The notes beneath the pieces are model-generated. The model ran no database searches and was not told where the DNA came from. It worked only from the letters and a program-made list of their open reading frames with translations. Shown one piece after another: positions 46,872 through 56,697 of a DNA stretch of 64,000 nt (position 1 is its first letter; every line of letters begins with the position of its first letter). The DNA is from Brachypodium distachyon (Eukaryota > Streptophyta > Magnoliopsida > Poales > Poaceae). The stretch covers positions 49,441,237 through 49,505,236 of the forward strand of contig NC_016133.3 of NCBI RefSeq assembly GCF_000005505.3, read 5' to 3'. A program made the translations under genes and the position numbers.

Positions 46872-48466
46872 AACCACTGGATCGATCGCTCAGTTCACTT
46901 GCTTGCGGCCGGGATTTTCGGAAATGCTAAGTCGAGGGAAGCCAACTGCTGCGTGCACATCCATCACGCTCTGCTCTGCTCTGCTCACTTTATAAGCCAC
47001 GCCAACGGATGGCATTATACGGTTGGTAGCGAGGTTCCACTCATTCGGTTTCTCTTCGATTCATAAGATGGTTTGGTGTTATATTTAGTCGGTGCATCGT
47101 TTATCCATATGTCTCTCTCATGGCGGATCGTCTAGCCACCTTCTACACAATGTACCATGGACGCAAAACATAAGTTTACATTTTGTCAAAATAACAATAC
47201 AATGATTTTAGTACTTTTGAATGCCAATTTGTTTTTGTCCTCACTCAAATGACCAAATCTTTAGAAACCCCAAACTTTGTAGGATTATTGTTATTTGACA
47301 AAACTTTAACTTATTTTGAAACTTTTTTAAAAATGTCCTCGCTCAAATGGCCAAATTATTTCGACAAATCACGACCCATCTTGTGTTCTGGACGGTGAGG
47401 ATTGTATAAGCCAGGGCTAAGTGTAGCATATACTTAGAATAATTTGCTTTTTTGGCAGTAGATCTGCCCATGGTCGTTAGAGTCTCTGCCGTCTGTAATT
47501 GCGGTGTGCGTAAGACTGTTGTGTGTCATTGAGCATGGGTTAATTCAAAGATGAGTGTAGTGTAGGAAGCCTTATGACGCCGTGCCGCCGTCCTGTTTCT
47601 TTCTTCTTTCGTCGGTACGCTTAGGTTCATCCATTCCAAGCCACACGTCAACGACTCTTTCAGTACTACTACTATTTTTCTAACTCCATTATCATTGAGA
47701 TGATCATTATGCAGTACTAAGAAATGATATATTTTTCTTAATTAATGCCATATAATACCCAGCGGAGTAGGTGTGATGGCACTCGATCAGAGACTATCAA
47801 AAAGCACACCCGGCTTGGGAGGTAGCCGAAAGGCACAATGATTGGAAGGTTGCAAACACGGCCTTTCGTCAGAGACTTTGAAGGTTAGTTTAGTAGATCT
47901 AAAATAAGTGTAGCGGTTTTGAAGAACTAGGCTCAGTTCAAAACTGTGACACTTATTTTGAATCGGAAGGAGTACTTTGGAGTAGCAGAAGTCACATAGC
48001 TTAAGAAATTCTTCCCAGATCAAATTTCAATTATTATTTTTACTAAATTGACTCAGAGACAAGATAGCAACATGAAATATATTTGTTAAAAAAATCATAA
48101 TTACAGCTTATACTCGAGTACTTAGATTTATCTAATGCACCGATATATGTTTTGAATATAAAAACAGTATAGCTTAAAAAGAAAACATGGTTGGATATTT
48201 TTAATCACCTGTAACTTTATTCAAACTGGACATCTATTACAGGCACAAACGTACAATGCTTTGGATCATAAATAGAAAAACTCCAATGTAACCTTTACAA
48301 GTAAGAATTATATCGCAATAAAGTCTTCAGAATACATGTTCACTAAGTCTATTAGTAATTTTTTTTTTTGACGAAATGCAGTCGGCACTGCTTTCATTAA
48401 TTTGGCCCAGGATAATTACTTCTCGATTCGTATCTTTAATCTCTAGTAGGGTCTAGCAACATCGAA
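46872..48466. other. Intergenic region with MITE remnants
   Basis: No gene is seen. 47170-47313 is a small inverted-repeat unit: ataagtttacattttgtcaa faces the complement of caaaactttaacttat, both arms carrying an ataacaat-type core. A related pair of words (tgtcctcactcaaatgacc at 47237 and tgtcctcgctcaaatggcc at 47334) repeats nearby. 47886-47974 is a Stowaway-like remnant ending ggaaggagTA, with inverted arms around aaaataagtgt. Confidence 0.5.
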
Positions 48467-48548
48467 GTGGTCGTGCCGGAGTGGTTATCGGGCATGACTA
48501 GAAATCATGTGGGCTTTGCCCGCGCAGGTTCGAATCCTGCCGACCACG
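48467..48548 (+). tRNA. tRNA-Ser (AGA)
   Basis: An 82-nt nuclear tRNA with acceptor strands GTGGTCG and CGACCAC plus discriminator G. The D arm is followed by an anticodon arm CATGA-CTAGAAA-TCATG with anticodon AGA at 48500-48502. A long variable arm (GTGGGCTTTGCCCGC) marks class II, and the T arm contains GGTTCGAATCC. The internal A box (TGCCGGAGTGG type) and B box are intact. There is no intron. A T-run (48553-48558) follows as the polymerase III terminator. CCA is not encoded, as normal for plants. Confidence 0.97.
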
Positions 48549-48550
48549 CG

Positions 48551-48558
48551 TGTTTTTT
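48551..48558 (+). terminator. RNA polymerase III terminator of tRNA-Ser
   Basis: A run of six T bases directly follows the tRNA 3' end, the standard pol III stop signal. Confidence 0.8.
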
Positions 48559-49440
48559 CTTTGTTCTACTCTGTAGTCCCATGCATTTTCTTGTCCTGTC
48601 AAGCCATCCAGACTTTCGTAAACGTACAGTAACTGATTACATTTCCTCTTCTTTTCTTCAGGCAAATCGCCACAGTACTTTGGTTGTCAATGTAACGGAC
48701 TGCTCGTATTAAGTAGTCACCTCCCTACGCAGATGGATATCGCACGCAGACGTCAAAGTTGAACACGCTGCATAGATACCATGCATATCCTGGGCCAAAT
48801 TAATGGTGTATGCAAAACAAAAACACATTAATGTTCGATCCCTTTGCTCGTCCGCACTTATAAATCAAGACATTGCAAATCAACAGGTGCCCATCGAAAA
48901 TAGAGAACGAGAATTCGCTGGTACTAGGAACATGAAAATCGATTAATTCCCCCTGGCTTTGATTACTCACAGGAGAATTCTCTTGAATCCCCGATGAAGC
49001 AGCAGGAGGAGGGGGAGAGCTCCAACCGCGGGCAGCAACTGAGGTGTACATCCATCCCACGCAGACACACACCAGAACATCACCGTGTTTCCTCTCTTGT
49101 CTTTTTAAAAATTTTGTTTCTTAATTTTTGTGGGAGTTGAAGGCCATATACAGTAGATCACAGCTAATTAGTATATACTCCCTCCGTTTCTAAATACTTG
49201 TCCTGATTTTAGTGCTAATTTGGGCCATGACCATTCATATATGTGCGAAATCGCGTGCTCAGATGTGGCAATTTCGCTTCTGAAAAGAAAAGGATCTGTC
49301 GATTTCGGACAGTTTGATGGTGTTCGTCTCGTTTATCCGTGCGTGGCGTTTTCTGATGCAGGAACAACGCGCCGGCGAGGAGGCGCCGGGCGTGGTACGG
49401 GCGAGCGCTGGACTGCCTGCACCTGTGGATTCAACCCCAC
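48559..49440. other. Intergenic region, no gene seen
   Basis: Short frames only. 49178-49213 is a one-ended Stowaway-type remnant (TA followed by ctccctccgtttctaaatac) without a matching right end. A minus-strand frame at 48800-49072 has no recognisable content. Confidence 0.4.
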
Positions 49441-49914
49441 GTGGTGCCGCCGCCGCCGCGGGCGGCCGTGGCGGACCGGAGGCCGCGCTGCTGCTGGCCC
49501 TGGGCGCCGTCCTCAGTGAAGGCGGCGGTCGCGAGGGCGGCCGCGCGCTTCTGCTGCGTCCCGGCGTGCTCCTACGAGACCGTCCTGATGGGCGTCCACG
49601 TGGACGCCGTGGCGCCGACGCCGACGACCACGAGGAGCAGCGGCCATTCCGTGCGCAACCGGTCCCCCACGGTGGCAGCTCCAACGCCGCCGCCCGCGCG
49701 GGAGCACTGGGTGGCGCTGATCAGGGGGCGGCCCACGGTGGCGTACCATGCGGCGAGGCGGCGGATCCTGATGGAGGAGCTGGCCACGCGCCAGAGGGAC
49801 CAGATGGAGGCCATGGTCGTCGACAGGTGGCTGTCGCGAGGGATGTGGACGCCGCCGGGGGCCAGCAGGCTCTGCCTCATGTCGTTGCCTGATGCTGCTG
49901 CTGATGAAGAGTGA
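49441..49914 (+). CDS. Hypothetical GC-rich open frame, status uncertain
   Basis: An open frame of about 157 codons ends at 49914. Its first codon in the window frame is GTG; the first in-frame ATG is at 49588, inside the frame, so the true start or an upstream exon is unknown. The visible C-terminal half (REHWVALIRGRPTVAYHAAR, MEELATRQRDQMEAMVVDRW) is Arg/Ala-rich with no domain I know. The high GC content is typical of grass single-exon genes but also produces chance long frames, and competing frames exist on both strands. It may be a grass-specific gene, a fragment, or noncoding. Confidence 0.3.
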   Translation: MVPPPPRAAVADRRPRCCWPWAPSSVKAAVARAAARFCCVPACSYETVLMGVHVDAVAPTPTTTRSSGHSVRNRSPTVAAPTPPPAREHWVALIRGRPTVAYHAARRRILMEELATRQRDQMEAMVVDRWLSRGMWTPPGASRLCLMSLPDAAADEE

Positions 49915-50167
49915 AGACGAAGCTGAAGCGAGCGGTTTGTGCGGGCGTAGCTGAAGCTTGAAGGTATATGAAGCTCTCGGTGCGAGCAGTCCCTTCAATT
50001 TGGTCCTCTTTAGTTTGGTTGTGTGCTTGTTAGCCCTTGTCTCGCTGTATGGTGGTGCCTTCCGTTGTCAGTGTAACTGCTGTTGTTGTCGCCGTCGCCG
50101 TCGCTGTCATGTTATTGCCGTACTAAATTATGTGTGATGCAGAAATAGGGTTAGTGTCGGCCGTTTT

Positions 50168-50640
50168 AGGAACAAATTATGAGTAGCGACAAAGTGAAGC
50201 GTTACTAGGGTTGAGGACTTGGGGTATTTGATTCGTTGTTCATCATTCTGGAAACAGATCCCAGTGATGACAAACTGGGGCGTTATTAGGGTTAGGAATA
50301 CTCCATTCGGTATCCGACATTATGAAAATAAATTACGAATGGCGACAAACTAAAGCGCTAGTAGGGTTGGGGATATTCCATTCGGAACCAAACATTTTGA
50401 AATAAATTACGAGTGATGACAAACTAAACCGTTACTCGGATTCGGATATTCGGTTTGACGACAAACTAAAGCATTACTAGGGTTGAGAATAATCCATTGG
50501 TTATCCGACATTTTGGAAATAAACTACGAGTGATGACAAACTAAGCCTTTACTAGGGTTTGGATATTCGGTTCAGTCTCGGTCATTTTGGAAATAAATTA
50601 AGTGACGGCAAACTAAAGCGTACTAGGGTTGGGGTGTTCA
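50168..50640 (+). repeat. Minisatellite, about seven units of ~75 bp
   Basis: The motif gacaaactaaagcgttactagg followed by ggatattcc-ttcgg and cattttggaaataaatt recurs. The gacaaa-type anchors lie near 50188, 50269, 50344, 50418, 50460, 50534 and 50604, so spacing is 70-81 bp except for one shortened unit of 42 bp. Units are diverged. The array is not coding. Confidence 0.85.
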
Positions 50641-51054
50641 TGTCATAATCATACAGTCTCTTGTGTCACTCCAAGCATTTTATCTGCAATTGTTGCAATG
50701 TGTGATTTTGGATGTTCAGTTCATAGAGAATTCAGATTTATCTCTGACCATGCATTCTTTAAGGTGGCTTGGTAACTTGGTGCTCAATTCTTGCTAGAAA
50801 TGTGTTGCCTGCGTACTCGTTTGCACGGTATCTGTCCAGTTTGTCACCTGAATATCAAAGGCTTTCACTCTGGAGAAAAATACTGCAGTCTAACAATTTT
50901 TTATTACGCCTATTAGAATTGCAGACCGAAATCCAGTACTTATTTATTTAATTCAAGTCAGCAAATTGCCAGCAACCAGCAAAGAGGCGCATCGGTGATC
51001 GCCTCCTCCCGAAAACTACCCAAGTTGTTTGGACATGAAATACCCAAAATCCAA
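50641..51054. other. Intergenic region between the minisatellite and the cyclin flank
   Basis: No gene or repeat is recognised here. There is one short frame at 50769-50951 without recognisable content. Confidence 0.4.
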
Positions 51055-51430
51055 GATGAAATTTCCAAATCCAGTTCTAGGAAACAAACAGATTGTTTCT
51101 CTTAAGAAGATGGAGTTTCCACTCCAGATTTGCACAAAATATAAGTTTGGACGTTTGATAGATTTTAGACCAGCTAACAGAAATTTCACATGTCTTTAAC
51201 TACTGCATGATCTGAACCCGTGAAAAGACATTGATGCTTCTATGGCTTACAGAGCTCAGTGCGTGTCATCGTGAATTTATACAGAGTTCAGAAAATGGAC
51301 ATCTACACTTCAGGCTGATAGCAAAGCAGAAAACATTTAGAAACCAAAAGGCGCATCTCGTACAGACCCGTGTCAGTAGTTTACACCATTGCATAGAAAA
51401 TTCAAAAGGTTGGTTCTTGTATTGGCAATT
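51055..51430. repeat. Direct repeat flanking the cyclin gene, uninterrupted copy
   Basis: This matches 53187-53484 joined to 55729-55900 on the other side of the cyclin gene. Shared words include cagattgtttctcttaagaag/cagattgtttttcttaagaag, tgcatgatctgaacccgtgaaa, tctatggcttac and cagaaaatggacat. The copy here lacks the MITE and LINE found in the other, and so represents the empty site. Confidence 0.85.
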
Positions 51431-51724
51431 TATACAAAGAATGCCAGAATTGAGTCTCGTTATATTGCAAAAACTCCCAAATGTACATATCAACATCATT
51501 TCCATCTCACGATTCAAGTTCTTCTAAAAGAGATATTTTACGGTACTCCGATTACCAACTACAGAGCATGCTGTCAGGATCATTCATCAATTAATATATG
51601 CATAATATTCAAACAATCAGAGTCAGATTACAATGAGCAGTTGCTAGATTCTACGATTCTACACACTCTCAATCTACTTGCATCAAAACTCTCCTGTTCT
51701 TCTGAATCTCTACTCAGACCAAGA

Positions 51725-52777
51725 TCAAAAAGGAGGGTTACAGATGAGGGACTGCGAGAAGGAGTACATAATCTGCACGCAGCTGGACAAGTCCAAGGAA
51801 TCGTAGCCCGTCAGCTCCTGCAACTCGGCGTTCCACGGCAAGACGCCCGACGGGTTGAGCGCGAACCTGGCCAGGAAGATGGCCGACGACGCGACGACGG
51901 AGGGCAGGAAGCCGACGCAAACGTGGCTGAGCAGCGACTGGTCGGCGATGCGATGCGCCAAGCGCTGGACCCGCAGCTCCTCCTTCCCTTGGCTGAAGTA
52001 CCTGGTGAAGTGGCCGACGAAGGTATAGGCCGTGGGGCCGCTGATCTGGAACCCGAGCGCCTTCATCATGTCTCGCTCCGTCTCCCTCACCTCCTCGCTC
52101 GTCTCCAGCCCGCAGTACCTGGCGATCTCGGCCGTGTTCAGCTTATGCTGGGTGCTCTGGTCCTCGTACTTGGCGGCGGTGAAGACGGCCGTGGCGCCCA
52201 GCAGCTGGAACTCGTAAGCGCGGTAGTTCCTCGCGGTCCTCACCGACAGGAACCGGTCGATGCACGCCACGGCGAGGTGGAGCGTGCCGGGGGCGAGATT
52301 GTAGTGACGGCCGAGTTTGTCCATCCAGAGGACCAGGGCGCCGCGCGTCAGCGGGCTTATCTTGTCGCCCTGCACCGTCGTCAGGTAGTCCGGCAACGGC
52401 CGCTCCCCGGCGTTCTTCTCCATCATCTTCAGGTTGGCGTCAATGTCGTCTTCGTAATCCGGACACAGCCGCCGCCGCGTCTTGGAGTTCTTGGAGTGGC
52501 CAATCTTGGGGTCCGGGAGCACGGGCACCTCGACAGCCCGCTGCGCACGGCGAGCGCCCATCGCGGCAGCGTACAGCTCGCATGACGCCCGGGGCTTGAC
52601 GGTATGCTCGATCTTGGCGTCGGCGGCGTGATGGACAGGGGCGGGAGCGAATTCGACAGGTGGAAGCGAAGGGAGTACAACGCCGATGGAGCGGAGGTAT
52701 GCGTCAAACACTTCTTGCTGAACGCGGCCGCCGTGTGAGAAGGCGGCGCGGCGGAGCTCCAAGGCGCTGCGATCCAT
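51725..52777 (-). CDS. Cyclin, grass F2-like type
   Basis: A single-exon frame of 350 residues. I start at MDRSALELRR (52777). An upstream Met at 52882 overlaps a TATA-like word (plus strand catatttatca near 52880-52890), so it would precede transcription. The cyclin N-box begins around YEDDIDANLKMMEKN, with LPDYLTTVQGDKISPLTRG, WMDKLGRHYNLAPGTLHLAV, CIDRFLSV and LLGATAVFTAAKYED. The second cyclin fold continues through ERDMMKALGFQISGPTAYTF to the C-terminus. In cyclins the Lys and Glu of these helices contact the CDK. The sequence resembles the divergent cyclin group of rice named CycF2, close to A/B types, more than D-type cyclins. No destruction box was recognised. Function in cell-cycle control is inferred. 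Confidence 0.88.
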   Translation of the reverse strand: MDRSALELRRAAFSHGGRVQQEVFDAYLRSIGVVLPSLPPVEFAPAPVHHAADAKIEHTVKPRASCELYAAAMGARRAQRAVEVPVLPDPKIGHSKNSKTRRRLCPDYEDDIDANLKMMEKNAGERPLPDYLTTVQGDKISPLTRGALVLWMDKLGRHYNLAPGTLHLAVACIDRFLSVRTARNYRAYEFQLLGATAVFTAAKYEDQSTQHKLNTAEIARYCGLETSEEVRETERDMMKALGFQISGPTAYTFVGHFTRYFSQGKEELRVQRLAHRIADQSLLSHVCVGFLPSVVASSAIFLARFALNPSGVLPWNAELQELTGYDSLDLSSCVQIMYSFSQSLICNPPF

Positions 52778-52879
52778 GAAAGCCAGCGATCCCCTGCCGA
52801 TCGACTTTTGGTTGGGTTCTGAAGGTGGCGTACGTAGTTGCAAGAGGAAAGATGAAGGGAGGGCAGGGCAGGGGTTCTG

Positions 52880-52891
52880 CATATTTATCAG
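52880..52891 (-). promoter_or_regulatory. TATA box of the cyclin gene
   Basis: On the minus strand the word TGATAAATATG lies about 105 bases before the chosen start codon at 52777, a normal plant promoter spacing. Confidence 0.45.
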
Positions 52892-53186
52892 CGGGGTGCT
52901 CGATCATGCCTCCATGGGTTGCTTGGATTGGAACTCGTGTCGCTCTCGTAATGATTTGCCATTCACGACCAAATGTAGGATTCGGATTGAAACCATACGC
53001 TAACGGTTTCCACGCGCTTAGCTTAGCTAAGGTGGTTTGTCGTCGTCAAGTTTTCGGATTCGTAAAACTCCGGAGTTGGGCTGCGGCAGAACAACTGCGT
53101 GCCTTCTGGCCGGTGCACAAGATTATGGCAAGTTCCTTGGGTGCAAGCTCACGCGGTCACGCGGCACAGAAAGGGGCGAACCAACA

Positions 53187-53484
53187 GATAAAATTTCCAA
53201 ATCCATTTCTTGCAAACCAACAGTGTTTTTCTTCCGCTAGAAAAAAACAGATTGTTTTTCTTAAGAAGATGTAGTTTTCTGCTTCCGATGATATGTTGTT
53301 TCCTCGCAAACTAACCATGCTTGTAGTTTGCACAAAATACACGTTGGCGAGTTTGATAATTTTAGACCTGCTAATAGAACTTTCACTTGTCTTTAAATCT
53401 TGCATGATCTGAACCCCCGTGAAAGAAACATATACCTCTATGGCTTACCGAGATAGGCACGTGTCATCATGAATTCTTTCACAG
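53187..53484. repeat. Direct repeat flanking the cyclin gene, left part of interrupted copy
   Basis: This is the partner of 51055-51285. The repeat is broken at 53485 by a transposon and resumes at 55729. Confidence 0.8.
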
Positions 53485-55728
53485 CTAGTTTGGCACCCAT
53501 CATTTGGACATAGAATTATAGAATTCATTTTGAATTCAAAAAACAACTTGTTTGGTTGGCAAGGAATTAGCCACTGGAATTCAATCTCAAATTCCTTAGA
53601 ATCACACTATAACTAGCGTCTCCTGGGCTTTTCTCATGGATCTCCTACGCCACCTCGGTTTTGGTCGTATGTGGTGCGACTTGATCTGTTTGTTGCTCTC
53701 CACCTCGAGCACTCAGATTATTATCAATGGTTGTCTTAGTCGTGAGGTGGTTCATCACCGTGGCTTGAGACAGGGTGATCCCTTGTCCCCCATGCTTTTT
53801 GTCATCGTGATGGACGCTTTCAACAGCCTCATCCTTGCGGCCTCTCGGGAGCGCCTCCTATCCCAATTCCGCTCCACCACCTTGGGGTGCCTTGCCTCCT
53901 TCTACGCGGACGATGTGGTGGCGGCCCAGGGTGGAGAACTGTACCACTTTGCTGGACCTCCTTGAGATCTTTGGTGAGGCCTCCGGCCTTCGCACAAATA
54001 TTCTCAAGAGTTCGGCTACCCCGATCCGTTGCTCCCCTGAGGAGATTCAGGTCGTCCTTCACTACCTGGCTTGCCCAATGCAGGAGTTCCCGATTCCCTA
54101 CCTAGGAGCCCCTCTCTCCATCTCTAAGCTCCGCCGCCAGGACTTCCAGCCCCTCTTGGATAAGAGGGATCGCAAGCTTGCTGGCTGGCGTGTCAGGATG
54201 CTCTCACGAGGGGGTCGGCTTGTGCTTGTCAAGTTGGTCCTCTCTGCCATCCCTGCGCACACGTTGCTGGCCATCGACACGCCCAAGTGGTTTGGTGATG
54301 CCATCAACCGAAAGCAACAGAGTTTCTTCTGGAAATGGCGGACTGACTCTCGGCGGGGCCATTGTGCCGTGGCTTGGGCCAAGGTTTGCCTCCCAATCCG
54401 GTTGGGGGGTCTTGGTGTTCGGGATGCCAACCTCGTGAGCATCGCGCTTCAACTTCGATGGCCTTGGCTCCAACGCACCGCGGTTGATAAGCCTTGGGCC
54501 TCCTTCCACATCCGGTTTCGGTGGCAAATTCTCTCCCTCTTTCGTGCGGCTTGCTTCTCGATCGTGGGAGACGGTTGTTCTACTTTCTTTTGGACGGACA
54601 ATTGGCTCGATGGCCGATCGATCGTGTCCCTCGCCCCGGTCGTCTTTGCCGCCGTTGGTCACCGGGCCTCCCGCTCCCGCACTGTGGCAGACGGCCTTGC
54701 GGAGAGTGCCTGGATTCAGGACATTTCGGGCCCCCTGAATGCCCAAGGCTTGGCTGAATTCCTCCGCTTGGCTGATTCCCTTGCATCGGTGAACCTCCTT
54801 CCCGGTCAGGAGGATGTTCTTCGTTGGACCTGGTCGTCTGCGGGCGTCTACTCTGCTAAATCGGCCTTTCTTCACTTCTATGCCAATCGCCCGAGCTTCG
54901 CCCCTTGGTCGCAAATTTGGCAATTTTGGTCGCCCCTGAAGTGTCGTATCTAGGTTTGGCTAGCTTGTGCCAATCGCTGTTGGACAGCGGATCGCCTTGA
55001 GCGTCGCAATCTTACCTCCAATGTGCAATGCCCTCTGTGTGATCAGGAGCCGGAAACCATGGCCCATCTTCTCCTCGGCTGCTCCTTTTCGAAGGCGGTT
55101 CTCCATGCCGTCTTGTCCAGAGTTGGGGCTCTTTGTTGCTTGCCTCGCCCCTCGGAAAGCCTGGTCAGTTGACTTTCGAATGGGGCTCGTAGGCTCCAGA
55201 GGAATGTGAAGGCCGTCAGGACGCTAATCAATCTCTCCCTCTGGCGGATTTGGAAGCTTCGTAACACTTGCGTCTTCGAAGGGGCCTCTCCGGTGGTCGC
55301 TCGACTCGTCGAGGATATCTTCGTGGAGGCGGACTTTTGGCGTGCCGCCGGCGCTCGCCGGCTCGACCGCCTCCCCCTTCACTCCCGGCCCCCCGATGCC
55401 GGACCTAGCCCTCCTGTGTAGAGGCCTTGAGCCCATCCTGTTTTTTTCTTCTTTTCGCTTTCCTTTCTTTGCTGTTTTTGAGCCTTTTGCTCTCTGGGCC
55501 GCCTTTGTACTTGCGCTTCTTGAGCCTTCTTCTTAATGAAAATGACACGCCGCTCGGTGTGTTCGAGAAAAAAAATTCTCTAGAATTGTCTCTCACTCCT
55601 CAATTTCATGTGGTAGACAAACATGATTTTTCAACCCGGAATTCAAATTCAACCAAATGAAATCCTATTAAAAATTGGGTTCATTTCATTTTGATCAAAT
55701 GAACTGAATTCTTGGTTGCCAAACGAGC
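53485..55728. mobile_element. MITE split by a LINE insertion
   Basis: The left end ctagtttggcacccat and the right end ttggttgccaaacgagc are inverted copies, with ggaattcaa/gaattc-rich subterminal sequence. The flanks tttcacag (53477-53484) and tgtcagag (55729-55736) are compatible with a diverged 8-bp target duplication, as in hAT elements. The related site at 51277-51291 reads straight through without it. The MITE halves are 53485-53617 and 55578-55728; the middle is LINE sequence. Confidence 0.8.
53618..55577 (+). mobile_element. 5'-truncated LINE with reverse-transcriptase domain, degraded
   Basis: A reading frame from about 53620 encodes reverse-transcriptase blocks: RQGDPLSPMLFVIVMDAF and, in another frame after a shift near 53930, the C-terminal part. 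The catalytic FYADDVV box is present. Downstream come IPYLGAPLSISKLRR, LAGWRVRMLSRGGRLVLVK, FFWKWRT, LGGLGVRDANLVSIALQL and the zinc-binding region (VYSAKSAFLHFY, CPLCDQEPETMAHLLLGC). A stop at 54951-54953 and a second frame break near 55170 interrupt it. The 3' end has AATGAAAATG, then gagaaaaaaa as a short poly-A tail (55563-55571). Plant L1-type LINE; inactive. Confidence 0.9.
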
Positions 55729-55900
55729 TGTCAGAGTTATTCAGAAAATGGACATGTACACTTCACGCTGACACAAAGCATAAAACATTCAGAAACCAAA
55801 ATGCGCAGCCGCTCATTTCGTGTGGACCCGTGTCTGCAGTTTACATTCAGAAACCAAAACCAAACCATCTTGATTCTTGCATTCGCAATTCATACAACAT
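55729..55900. repeat. Direct repeat flanking the cyclin gene, right part of interrupted copy
   Basis: This is the partner of 51277-51430 (cagaaaatggacatgtacacttc, agaaaccaaaatgcgca, gacccgtgtctgcagtttaca). No gene is supported in it. Confidence 0.8.
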
Positions 55901-56054
55901 CGGCACCGCCCTTACTCGATGGGGTTGTGGTTGGAGAGGACATCGGCACCGCCCGTCTAGCGTCTGGCAATTGCGCCGTGTCCTGACGTACACGATTAAC
56001 ATGACCGGTCTAGTACTAGTATTTGCCCAACCCTTGGATAAATTATTATTAATA

Positions 56055-56231
56055 CTGTCTCTGTTACTATAAACAAGTCTAACTTTGTAATAAATCAAAC
56101 TTTTTAAAGTGATCAAGTTTGTATAGATTCTTATACATATCGACGTCACTACAAATCTAAGACTTGTTCAAAGTTTAATAAGTTTGACACTGTACAAATC
56201 TAAGACTTGTTACATTTTGGAACAGTAAGAG
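56055..56231. mobile_element. Stowaway-type MITE
   Basis: It begins ctgtctctgttactataaac and ends acattttggaacagtaagag, diverged inverted ends flanked by TA on both sides (56053-56054 and 56232-56233). The inner arms (acaagtct and agacttgt) match. Confidence 0.8.
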
Positions 56232-56274
56232 TATGTCGCTATCGAGCCGATCTCGATGGTGTTTTTGGCACCTC

Positions 56275-56688
56275 TGTTAGAAATCTCGCCAGGAGCTCTC
56301 TGACTCACACACGAAGTAGTCAAGGGACTCAGTAATTTTGCGTAGCGTACGACTTGCTACTTTTCTTCTTTCTCCTTTATTTATACCAGCCGTTACATCT
56401 CAACAGAACTGGTTCACGATTAGCTACAAAACCGGCAGCAATGCGTCGCCTACTGGAGTGCCATCCCATGCCGCTAACACACTGCCGAACTACATGCAAC
56501 GATAAGCAAAGTCTACGCTAGATCGAGTCCACAACGTGAACAGAACTCACGCTACGTGGCCGTTTTATTTGCTAACTGAAAACAGAAAAGATACTCTCGA
56601 AGCTCACCCATATCGCATGCGCTCCGAGTTTCTCGCTGCGGCCAGGATCCCTCAGTAGTGCCTCGGCAGGTTTAAGTCCTGGCCAACA
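56275..56688 (-). repeat. 3' LTR of the Copia element
   Basis: The TG...CA bounded repeat lies at the low-coordinate end; in element orientation this is the 3' LTR. It contains the tatttatacc-type word near 56378, also present in the other LTR. Confidence 0.93.
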
Positions 56689-56697
56689 AATCTCCCC

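Noticed and set aside
49178..49213. Stowaway-type MITE
   Set aside because: Only the left end is visible; listed as a remnant, not an element.
52778..52882. Upstream Met extending the cyclin by 35 residues
   Set aside because: It overlaps the TATA-like word and lacks conservation to cyclins that I know; MDRSALEL is the better start.
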